Shown here: one piece after another, positions 1 through 5,697 of the stretch
How positions within the stretch are numbered: the first letter of the stretch is position 1
Layout: every line of letters begins with the position of its first letter
NCBI GenBank assembly: GCA_009699565.1
Contig: WLNX01000111.1
Coordinates: 1-5,928 of the forward strand
Direction: 5' to 3'
DNA: 5,928 nt
Source of the DNA: Actinomycetota bacterium
GTDB taxonomy: Bacteria > Actinomycetota > Thermoleophilia > Solirubrobacterales > Solirubrobacteraceae
Made by a program: the position numbers and the translations under genes
Notes under the pieces: generated by a model
The model's database searches: none
The model's input: the letters and a program-made list of their open reading frames with translations, nothing else
Told to the model about the DNA's origin: nothing

Positions 1-373
1 CAAGCTTGAAGACGCTGCGCAGCGAGCTCTTCAGCATCCTTGCCCTGCTGACGGCGCCGTCGCTGACGGCTTTGAGGGCCAGCGGCAGCGAGCTGCGTGC
101 GTGCGCGCGCTCGGGCCAGAGAGTTCCTTCGGTCAGAGTCAGCGTGACGCCGTGGCGCGAGGGGTAGGTGCCGGTCAGGAAAGAGGCGCGGCTCGGAGAG
201 CACATCGCGGTTGCCGTGAACGCCCTTGTGAACTCAACCCCTGTGGCCCGCAGTGCGGCGTCATTCGGCGTGAGCGCATCGAGCCACTCCTGATCCTCCG
301 GCCAGTGCTGGACTGCCCTTTGCTGATCGGTGATCAGCAGGATCAGGTTGGGGCGGCGCTGGGCTTTTGACAT
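1..373 (-). CDS. Type I sulfatase (alkaline phosphatase superfamily), N-terminal part, cut by window edge
   Basis: Hydrolyses a sulfate ester; the substrate is unknown. The first 124 codons are present and the rest lies beyond base 1. The N-terminus (RRPNLILLITDQQR, residues 6-19) is the first beta strand of the fold with metal ligand D16 followed by Q17. Residues 58-62 are CSPSR, the C-x-P-S-R sulfatase signature whose cysteine is converted to formylglycine, followed by ASFLTGTYPSRHGV. No signal peptide is seen, so the enzyme is probably cytoplasmic. Maturation would need a formylglycine-generating enzyme, which is not in the window. Residues 92-124 form a basic, helix-like stretch before the usual substrate-pocket region, resembling an insertion I associate with one actinobacterial/fungal subfamily (from memory). 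The ATG at 373 starts exactly before the conserved strand and lies 18 bases after the stop of the upstream membrane-protein gene, suggesting an operon. There is no clear Shine-Dalgarno; see the TACCGT box. Confidence 0.93.
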   Translation of the reverse strand, partial: MSKAQRRPNLILLITDQQRAVQHWPEDQEWLDALTPNDAALRATGVEFTRAFTATAMCSPSRASFLTGTYPSRHGVTLTLTEGTLWPERAHARSSLPLALKAVSDGAVSRARMLKSSLRSVFKL

Positions 374-381
374 TGGCGGTT

Positions 382-387
382 ACGGTA
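382..387 (-). promoter_or_regulatory. Candidate -10 box (TACCGT) for the sulfatase gene
   Basis: On the minus strand TACCGT fits the actinobacterial TANNNT -10 pattern and ends 8 bases before the sulfatase ATG, the distance expected if transcription begins at the start codon. No convincing -35 or Shine-Dalgarno is seen. The box lies in the 18-base gap after the membrane-protein gene, so it could be an internal promoter or chance. Confidence 0.3.
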
Positions 388-391
388 CCGC

Positions 392-1057
392 TCAGACCAG
401 CACGCTGAGGCCCTGGGCCAGCAGCAGCAGAGCGATCAGGCCGAAGAGCCCGGCGGCGACGAGCCGTCCGTGGCGCTCCAGCCAGTGGCGCCAACGATGG
501 AGTGTTGGCAGCGAACGGTGGCCAAAGGATGCAGCGACTGCGATCGGAATGATGATCGTGCTGGAACTGATCAGAACGAATATCGCGATGGCCACGGCAG
601 CCTGCCCGAGCGAAAGCGAATCACCTGCCAGCACAGTCCCCGACTGCACAGTCGTGAGCAGGTCCTTGACATTGACGATCACGAGGAAGATTCCAAGAGC
701 GAATGCGCGCGGCGGCGTGATGGTGTGCAAGACGCGCATCCAAGCCTCGACCTTGTGCGGCTCGCCGCGCCGCGGGCGCTGCCGCCATTCGTGCACGGCC
801 AAGCCAAGCATCACCAAGCCGGCGACAACGAGCACGATCGCGAAGGGCTTCGAAGGCGACGTCCTGATCGAGTCGAGGCCCGAGAGCGCTGAGAGCGAGG
901 CGATCGCCGTCAGCGTCAAGATCCAGCCGCAGAGGTAAGCGAGCGGGTTGGCGCGAGCGCGGTCGGTCAGCAGCATCACGATCACGGCAAGGACCGGGAT
1001 CGGACTGACCGCCACGATCAGTGCCAGCGGGATCAGCTCGGAAATAGTCGCGCTCAT
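392..1057 (-). CDS. GAP/Sap-family (LysE-like) six-helix membrane protein
   Basis: A 221-residue integral membrane protein with about six hydrophobic segments: roughly residues 8-30, 39-60, 71-89, 116-137, 152-176 and 198-218. The SPIPVLAVI stretch at 18-26 at the end of helix 1, and the NVKDLL motif at 129-134 in helix 4, match the LysE-like 'GAP family' (Sap, sulfolipid-1-addressing protein). In mycobacteria, members of that family take part in moving glycopeptidolipid or sulfolipid to the cell surface. A basic, charged loop (about 90-108) separates the two three-helix halves, as in LysE-type transporters. Length is normal for the family. It lies 35 bases downstream of the histidine phosphatase and 18 bases upstream of the sulfatase. 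The ATG at 1057 is preceded by GGGTGAG, which could serve as a weak ribosome site. The cargo is unknown; a small-molecule exporter is the alternative. Confidence 0.82.
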   Translation of the reverse strand: MSATISELIPLALIVAVSPIPVLAVIVMLLTDRARANPLAYLCGWILTLTAIASLSALSGLDSIRTSPSKPFAIVLVVAGLVMLGLAVHEWRQRPRRGEPHKVEAWMRVLHTITPPRAFALGIFLVIVNVKDLLTTVQSGTVLAGDSLSLGQAAVAIAIFVLISSSTIIIPIAVAASFGHRSLPTLHRWRHWLERHGRLVAAGLFGLIALLLLAQGLSVLV

Positions 1058-1063
1058 CGTCTC

Positions 1064-1069
1064 ACCCTA
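1064..1069 (-). promoter_or_regulatory. TAGGGT box: candidate -10 or part of a weak ribosome site
   Basis: Minus-strand TAGGGT fits TANNNT and ends 6 bases before the membrane-protein ATG. The overlapping GGGTGAG could instead be a weak Shine-Dalgarno, so the two readings compete. It lies in the 35-base gap after the phosphatase stop codon (TAG at 1093-1095). Confidence 0.3.
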
Positions 1070-1092
1070 CGCGCGATCGAACAGTGAAGCGC

Positions 1093-1680
1093 CTAGCGAA
1101 GCGATCCGGTGTCGTTCCAGTGCTTCAGCGCCGGGCGCCCGTGCTCCCAACCGAGAACGCAGATCGCCGCCGTGCCCAGCAGCAGTGTTGAAGCTTCCTC
1201 GGGCGCAAGCCCCGCCCAGCGCGCGCCAACGACGCGCAGCACGTGGCCGTGGGCGACGAACAGCCAGCGTCCGCCTTCGGCCTTGGCGCGCTCGATCAAC
1301 GGGTCAACGCGCGCGCCTACATCGGCTGCGCTCTCGCCGCCCGGGCAGCCGTCAGAGAAGAGCCACCAGTCCGGCGCGGTCTTGTGGATGTCGACGGTCT
1401 TGATTCCCTCGTACTCGCCGTAGTTCCACTCGGTCAGTTCGTCGGTCGTCGTCGCGCCGGCGCCATAGCCCGCGAGTTCGCAGGTTTCGCGGGCGCGCCT
1501 GAGCGGGCTGGTGAGGACGTGATCGAATTCGAACCCGGCGAGTCGCCCGCCGGCGGCGCGAGCCTCGGCGCGTCCGTTTTCGGTCAGGTCGATGTCACTG
1601 AGGCCGGTGTGGCGACCGTCGAGTGACCATTCGGTTTCGCCGTGGCGCAGGAGGACGACTGAAGTCTCGTTGGATGGCAT
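1093..1680 (-). CDS. Histidine phosphatase family protein (phosphoglycerate mutase-like, Shb17-type motifs)
   Basis: A 195-residue soluble phosphatase acting through a phosphohistidine. LLRHGETEW at residues 10-18 holds catalytic H13 with R12. SPLRRARET (58-66) supplies the second arginine. EWNYGEYEG (84-92) carries the acid/base glutamate region, and VAHGHVLRV (142-150) holds the second catalytic histidine, H144. The 84-92 motif followed by DWWLFSDGCPGGES resembles yeast sedoheptulose-1,7-bisphosphatase Shb17 and relatives more than true phosphoglycerate mutases, so a sugar-phosphate phosphatase is more likely than a mutase. This is my reading from memory of the motifs. The frame stays open upstream to about 1968, but the ATG at 1680 places RHGE at the normal distance from the N-terminus and avoids overlap with the divergent PAP2 gene. 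It is the first gene of the leftward cluster. Confidence 0.9.
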   Translation of the reverse strand: MPSNETSVVLLRHGETEWSLDGRHTGLSDIDLTENGRAEARAAGGRLAGFEFDHVLTSPLRRARETCELAGYGAGATTTDELTEWNYGEYEGIKTVDIHKTAPDWWLFSDGCPGGESAADVGARVDPLIERAKAEGGRWLFVAHGHVLRVVGARWAGLAPEEASTLLLGTAAICVLGWEHGRPALKHWNDTGSLR

Positions 1681-1687
1681 GGCGCAG

Positions 1688-1693
1688 ATCCTA
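1688..1693 (-). promoter_or_regulatory. Candidate -10 box (TAGGAT) for the histidine phosphatase; leaderless start proposed
   Basis: Minus-strand TAGGAT fits TANNNT and ends 7 bases before the ATG at 1680, so the transcript would begin at or next to the start codon. No Shine-Dalgarno precedes the ATG. No TTGACA-like -35 is found at normal spacing. Confidence 0.45.
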
Positions 1694-1707
1694 CGCCGTG
1701 CGGCCCC

Positions 1708-1713
1708 TAAGAT
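1708..1713 (+). promoter_or_regulatory. Candidate -10 box (TAAGAT) for the PAP2 gene; leaderless GTG start proposed
   Basis: TAAGAT fits TANNNT and ends 8 bases before the GTG at 1722. There is no Shine-Dalgarno in the intervening CTCCTGCC. Together with the oppositely oriented box at 1688-1693 it makes a compact divergent promoter region of 41 bases between start codons. No obvious -35 is present. Confidence 0.42.
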
Positions 1714-1721
1714 CTCCTGCC

Positions 1722-2309
1722 GTGAGCGACTCGCAGTCAAATACGTTCGACAACGAAGCGCAGTCAGGCTGGCTGGACTCGGTCCATCGCATCGACGCAC
1801 TGCTGTATGCGTCGGTCGCGGCGAGCTCAACTCCTGCCCTCGACCGCTCGATGGCCGTGATCTCAGACGCCGCCAACCTCTCAAAGCCGTGGCTCGCATC
1901 GGCAGCCGTGATGGCCCTGGCGGGGGGCCAACGCGGACGGCGGGCGGCGCTCTTTGGGCTCGCCTCACTGACGGTCAGCTCGACCGTCGTCAACCTCGTG
2001 ATGAAGCCGCTGAGCGACCGGCGTCGCCCCGACCGCATCGAGCACGGAGTGATCGAGGCTCGTCACGTCGAGATGCCCCGCTCAACTTCGTTCCCATCCG
2101 GGCACTCAGCCTCGGGCTTTGCCTTCGCGGCCGGGGTCGGCCACGTCTCACCGCTCGGCGGGGCCCTGCTGTCACTCCCTGCGGCCGCAGTCGCCTATTC
2201 GCGCGTCCACACCGGCGTCCACTACCCGGGCGACGTTGTCGGCGGGGCAGTAGCCGGCGCAGTGCTGGCGAAGCTCACCTGCGCTGCCCTTGAACGCTAC
2301 TCGGCGTAG
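1722..2309 (+). CDS. PAP2-family membrane phosphatase
   Basis: A 195-residue lipid- or polyprenyl-phosphate phosphatase of the type 2 phosphatidic acid phosphatase family, with its active site at the membrane surface. The three-part signature is complete: K95-x6-R102-P103 (KPLSDRRRP), PSGH at 125-128 and S160-R161-x5-H167-x3-D171, where H128 and H167 are the catalytic histidines. Hydrophobic stretches near 56-68, 75-94, 130-140, 144-159 and 171-185 fit a 4-6 helix protein. In actinobacteria similar short proteins act on undecaprenyl or decaprenyl-phospho compounds, but the substrate here is unknown. The frame is open from an ATG at 1623 that lies inside the divergent phosphatase gene. I prefer the GTG at 1722, because translation from it begins with a normal polar N-terminus and it sits 8 bases after a TANNNT box; an in-frame GTG at 1698 is the alternative. 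The 3' end overlaps the convergent ACAD gene by 13 bases. Confidence 0.9.
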   Translation: MSDSQSNTFDNEAQSGWLDSVHRIDALLYASVAASSTPALDRSMAVISDAANLSKPWLASAAVMALAGGQRGRRAALFGLASLTVSSTVVNLVMKPLSDRRRPDRIEHGVIEARHVEMPRSTSFPSGHSASGFAFAAGVGHVSPLGGALLSLPAAAVAYSRVHTGVHYPGDVVGGAVAGAVLAKLTCAALERYSA

Positions 2310-2311
2310 CG
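2295..2311. other. Hairpin spanning the tail-to-tail overlap of PAP2 and ACAD3 genes
   Basis: CGCTAC at 2295-2300 and GTAGCG at 2306-2311 form a perfect 6-base-pair stem with loop TCGGC. The TAG stop of each convergent gene lies in one arm, and the coding regions overlap over 2297-2309. No T-rich tract follows on either strand, so it is not a classical intrinsic terminator, though it could pause or protect transcript ends. Confidence 0.5.
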
Positions 2312-3508
2312 GCTCAGCTCGCGGCGGGCTATGACCATCTTGTGGACCTCGTCCGGGCCATCGGCAATCCGCAGCGTACGCGCGCCTGCGTACATCGCGG
2401 CGAGCGGGAAGTCTTCGCTCACTCCCCCGCCCCCATGGATCTGAATCATGCGGTCGATCACCGCGCAGGCCATCCGCGGAACGACAACCTTGATTGAGGA
2501 GATCGCGTTGCGGGCAGCCTTGTTGCCGGCCTCGTCCATCTGCCATGCGGCATCCATCGTCAGCAGCCGTGCCTGGTCGATCTCAAGGCGGCTCTCGGCG
2601 ATCCAATCCTGGACCACTCCCTGCTCCGCCAGCGTCTTGCGGAAAGCCTCGCGCGAGAGCGCGCGCCGGCAGCCGTATTCCAGCGCCCGCTCGGCCATCC
2701 CGATCAGCCTCATGCAGTGATGGATCCGCCCCGGACCGAGCCGCGCCTGAGCCATCATGAACCCGCCGCCTTCCGGGCCGAGCACATTCTCAACCGGCAC
2801 GCGAACGTCCTCAAAGAGAAGCTCGGAATGAGTTTCGCGGTCCAGGTACCCGAAGACTTGAAGGTCGCGGACGTGCGTGATGCCGGGGGTGTCCAGCGGA
2901 ACGATGACCATGCTCTGCTGGGCGTGGGCGCGCGCCTCGGGATCGGTCTTTCCCATGACAATCGAGAACTTGCAGCGGTCGCGGCCGGCGCCAGAGCTCC
3001 ACCACTTGCGGCCGTTGATGACGTAGTGGTCCCCGTCACGCTGGATTGAGGTCTCAACGTTGGTTGCGTCCGACGACGCTACGTCGGGCTCGGTCATCGA
3101 GAAGCAGGAGCGGATCTCTCCGTCCAGAAGCGGGCGCAGCCATTCCTCCTGCTGCTCCGGCGTTCCGAACTCGGTCAGCAGCTCCATGTTGCCCGTGTCC
3201 GGCGCCGAGCAGTTCATCGCCTCAGGAGCAAGGTGGATTGAGCGGCCGGAGATCTCCGCCAGCGGCGCGTAGTCGAAGTTTGAGAGTCCTTCGGTCCATT
3301 CCGTCTTGTGCGGAAGGAAGAGGTTCCAGAGTCCGCGCTCGCGGGCCTCAAGCTTGAGGTCCTCGATGATCTGGGGATGGTGCTGGGGAGTGGCAGCAGC
3401 CTTCATCTGCTCTTCGAATATCGGCTCCGCCGGGTAGACCCGCTCGTCCATGAAGACGAGGAGCTTCTCGCGCAGCTCCTCCCCCTGCGCGCTGAGCTTG
3501 AACTGCAT
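2297..3508 (-). CDS. Acyl-CoA dehydrogenase, ACAD10/11-like
   Basis: A 403-residue FAD enzyme that introduces an alpha,beta double bond into an acyl-CoA. SMTEPDVASSDATN (137-150) is the FAD/substrate loop of the middle domain and INGRKWWSSGAG (164-175) the following strand. Helical C-terminal motifs are REAFRKTLAEQG (286-297) and IQIHGGGGVSEDFPLA (355-370). The end motif RIADGPDEVH (380-389) is typical of the ACAD10/11 branch; D383 stands where classical short/medium-chain enzymes have the catalytic Glu. Mammalian ACAD10/11 are linked to 4-hydroxy-acid degradation together with a kinase domain; no such kinase is in this window. Length is normal. The start is fixed by the TGATG junction with the upstream ACAD2 gene (one-base overlap), suggesting translational coupling. 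It is the last gene of the operon before the convergent PAP2 gene. Confidence 0.93.
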   Translation of the reverse strand: MQFKLSAQGEELREKLLVFMDERVYPAEPIFEEQMKAAATPQHHPQIIEDLKLEARERGLWNLFLPHKTEWTEGLSNFDYAPLAEISGRSIHLAPEAMNCSAPDTGNMELLTEFGTPEQQEEWLRPLLDGEIRSCFSMTEPDVASSDATNVETSIQRDGDHYVINGRKWWSSGAGRDRCKFSIVMGKTDPEARAHAQQSMVIVPLDTPGITHVRDLQVFGYLDRETHSELLFEDVRVPVENVLGPEGGGFMMAQARLGPGRIHHCMRLIGMAERALEYGCRRALSREAFRKTLAEQGVVQDWIAESRLEIDQARLLTMDAAWQMDEAGNKAARNAISSIKVVVPRMACAVIDRMIQIHGGGGVSEDFPLAAMYAGARTLRIADGPDEVHKMVIARRELSRYAE

Positions 3509-4527
3509 CAGGCACCGCCGGCCGAAGCCAGCGAGGCTGCCGTGATTGAGGTGACAAGCGCGCGGCAGGTGCTAGCGCTGCGCAGCATCGACGCATCAAG
3601 CTGCGCCCGCTTGAAGAACCAGTGGACGTCGGCCTCCCAGGTGAAGCCGATCCCGCCGTGGACCTGAATCGAGGAGTTGGTCACCGAGTGCGCGGAGTCG
3701 GAGGCTGCAGCCTTTGCGATCGCCGCGGCCAGCGCAAGCTGCGATTCGTCGGCGTCTGCGGCCCAGCCGCCAAAGTAGGTGGCCGAGCGCGCTCCCTCCG
3801 TGTCGAAGAGCATCTGCGCGCAGCGGTGCGAGACGGCCTGGAATGCGCCGATCGGGGTGTCGAACTGCTTGCGCTCCTTCGCATACTCGATCGCCATCTC
3901 CATCGAGCGCTGCGCGACGCCGACCATCTCGGCCGAGAGCGCAACTTCGGCGCGGGCCAACCCTCCGACGACATCGCCGGGGAGCGGGTCGCCGCCGCTG
4001 GCGGTTACCCGGGCGTAGCGGCGCGACGGATCGATCGTTGTCAGCGGTTCGACTTCGGCATCACCGCGCGCGACCAGCACCGCCGAATCGCCCTCGACCA
4101 GAACGATCACCGCTGCGCCGTCGGCGTCCGGGACAACTGCAGCCACGCCGTCGGTGGCCAGCGCCAGCGTGGCGGTCGCCTCGCCGGTGGCGATTCCGGG
4201 CAGCCACTGGGCGCGCTGCTCGTCGCTTCCGGCGTGCTCAATCATCAGCCCGCCGATTGCGTTGGCGAGAAACGGCGAGCCGGCCAGCGAGAAGCCAAGC
4301 TCTTCGCAGAGAATCATCAGCTCAACGACGCCGAGCCCGGCGCCGCCGTACTGCTCGTCAACCGCGATCCCGGCCCAGCCGAGTTCGCAGAGTTCCTTGA
4401 ACAGCGATTCGTCGTAGGCCTCGGCCTCGGCCGCTTCGCGGATCTGTTCGAAGCCGGAGCGCTTGGTCAGGAGATCGCGGGCGGTGCGCTTGATCTCGTG
4501 CTGGTCCTCGGTGAAATCGAAATTCAT
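3508..4527 (-). CDS. Acyl-CoA dehydrogenase-like protein, degenerate partner-subunit type
   Basis: A 339-residue ACAD-fold protein, shorter than the usual 380-400. The N-terminal helical domain is clear (ELGWAGIAVDEQYGGAGLG, 48-66). The middle domain is reduced: the usual S/TEPxAGSD loop is replaced by alanine/valine-rich sequence (about 119-180). The C-terminal domain keeps ERKQFDTPIGAFQAVSH (218-234), with the FAD-contacting RKQF, and QVHGGIGFTWEADVHWFFKRAQ (288-309). The chain ends without the classical IYEGTxEI catalytic segment. This pattern matches the smaller partner subunits of actinobacterial alpha2-beta2 acyl-CoA dehydrogenases such as the ChsE steroid side-chain enzymes, where FAD and active sites are shared. 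The natural partner would be the gene just upstream (8-base gap). The ribosome site AGAGG overlaps that gene's stop codon, 5 bases before the ATG. Substrate unknown. Confidence 0.88.
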   Translation of the reverse strand: MNFDFTEDQHEIKRTARDLLTKRSGFEQIREAAEAEAYDESLFKELCELGWAGIAVDEQYGGAGLGVVELMILCEELGFSLAGSPFLANAIGGLMIEHAGSDEQRAQWLPGIATGEATATLALATDGVAAVVPDADGAAVIVLVEGDSAVLVARGDAEVEPLTTIDPSRRYARVTASGGDPLPGDVVGGLARAEVALSAEMVGVAQRSMEMAIEYAKERKQFDTPIGAFQAVSHRCAQMLFDTEGARSATYFGGWAADADESQLALAAAIAKAAASDSAHSVTNSSIQVHGGIGFTWEADVHWFFKRAQLDASMLRSASTCRALVTSITAASLASAGGA

Positions 4528-4535
4528 TGTCGCCT

Positions 4536-5672
4536 CTACTTCTTCCTCGGAAGGCCAAGCACACGCTCGGCGATGATGTTCTTAAGGACTTCGGTCGTGC
4601 CGCCCTCGATCGAGTTTCCGCGCGAGCGCAGCAGCGAGCGACCCCAGGCCGAACCGTCGGAAAGGGACTGCGGCCCCAGCGCCTCGGTCGCGAACTGCAT
4701 CAGCTCTTGGTTGCCCTGCGACCACATCCACTTGGTCAGGGAGCCCTCAGGCCCGGGCTGTCCGTACTTCATCGTCGCTGTCAGGCCGCGGTAGGCGGTT
4801 AGGCGCAGAATCTCGCACTTGATGTGGAGTTCGCCAAGCTTGTCGGCGACGAGAGGATCGTTCAGCTTGCCGCTCGCCGCCAGCTCCTCGGTCAGCTCGT
4901 CGAGCGCGACCTTCATTCCGACCTGCAGCCCGAAGGCGAGTCCGGCGCGTTCGTTCATCAGTGTCGTGAGCGCAACGGTCCAACCGTTCCCCTCGCCACC
5001 AACGACGTTCTCGGCTGGGATGCGGGCGTTCTCAAGAAAAAGCTCGTTGAACTCGGGGTCGCCTGTGATCTGACGCAGCGGGCGAACCTCGACGCCCTCC
5101 TGCTCCATGTCAAGGATGAAGTAGGTCAGCCCCTTGTGCTTGGGAGCGTCAAAATCGGTCCGCGCGACGAGCATGCACCACTTCGAATACTGGGCGCCGC
5201 TGGTCCAGACCTTCTGGCCGGTTACCAGCCAGTCGTCGCCGTCGCGGACGGCCTTTGACTTCAGCGATGCGAGGTCGGATCCGGCCTCGGGCTCGGAGAA
5301 GCCCTGACACCAGATCTCGTCACCGGACATGATCGGGTCGAGGTAGCGCTGCTTCTGTTCGTCGCTGCCCCAGATCATCAAAGTTGGTCCTGCCAGCAGC
5401 AGCCCCAGCACGTTGGCTGGGAACGGAGCGCGGGCGCGGGCCAGTTCCTCGTTGAAGATCGCGGCCTCCACCAGCGTGGCGTCGCGGCCGCCGTACTCAG
5501 TCGGCCAGTGAACGGCTGCCCAACCCGCCTCGTAGAGCTGGCGCTGCCAGTCGCGTCGAAAGGCGTAGCCCTCGTCCTCTCCGGCAGGCTCTTCGCCGGG
5601 ATGGTTCGCTTTGATCCAAGCGCGCAATTCGTCGCGAAATGAACTCTCGGATTCGTTGAATGTCAGGTCCAC
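4536..5672 (-). CDS. Acyl-CoA dehydrogenase, large/catalytic-type subunit
   Basis: A 378-residue flavoenzyme oxidising an acyl-CoA to the enoyl-CoA. Domains in order are an N-terminal helical region with WPTEYGGRD (56-64), the FAD/substrate loop GFSEPEAGSDLASL (124-137), VTGQKVWTSGA (150-160), RIPAENVVGGEGNGW (217-231) and the C-terminal helical bundle ending in NSIEGGTTEVLKNIIAERVLG (353-373). Two candidate catalytic bases are present: E356 at the medium-chain-type position, and E241 in LMNERAG at the isovaleryl-/long-chain-type position, also described (from memory) for ChsE4-like steroid enzymes. The sequence style matches FadE26/FadE29-like actinobacterial proteins that pair with a second ACAD subunit, here the next gene. 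The start is a GTG at 5672 with GGAG 4 bases upstream; it gives a family-typical MDLTFNESE N-terminus. The alternative GTG/ATG choices upstream would run into the dyad region. Confidence 0.93.
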   Translation of the reverse strand: MDLTFNESESSFRDELRAWIKANHPGEEPAGEDEGYAFRRDWQRQLYEAGWAAVHWPTEYGGRDATLVEAAIFNEELARARAPFPANVLGLLLAGPTLMIWGSDEQKQRYLDPIMSGDEIWCQGFSEPEAGSDLASLKSKAVRDGDDWLVTGQKVWTSGAQYSKWCMLVARTDFDAPKHKGLTYFILDMEQEGVEVRPLRQITGDPEFNELFLENARIPAENVVGGEGNGWTVALTTLMNERAGLAFGLQVGMKVALDELTEELAASGKLNDPLVADKLGELHIKCEILRLTAYRGLTATMKYGQPGPEGSLTKWMWSQGNQELMQFATEALGPQSLSDGSAWGRSLLRSRGNSIEGGTTEVLKNIIAERVLGLPRKK

Positions 5673-5697
5673 GGGGCTCCAATCGAGGTCGCTCGGG

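Noticed and set aside
376..391. GCGGT/ACCGC inverted repeat with a central GGTACC palindrome between the membrane-protein and sulfatase genes
   Set aside because: The stem is only 5 bp, has no T tract, and its half-sites face the opposite way from the operator at 5698-5720, so I cannot support a terminator or operator call.
330..938. Overlapping plus-strand open frames of 202 and 140 codons opposite the membrane-protein gene
   Set aside because: The minus-strand frame has clear transmembrane periodicity and family motifs; the plus-strand translations look like shadow sequence.
1681..1968. 96-codon upstream extension of the histidine phosphatase frame
   Set aside because: It lies entirely opposite the PAP2 gene and its N-terminal translation is Arg/Pro-rich without motifs; the ATG at 1680 places RHGE at the normal N-terminal position.
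3622..4794. A 390-codon open frame on the plus strand, antisense to ACAD2 and the 3' end of ACAD1
   Set aside because: Its translation is low-complexity, Arg/Gly/Ala-rich and shows no family motif. Long antisense frames are expected opposite GC-rich genes with biased third positions, and the minus-strand ACAD genes are certain.
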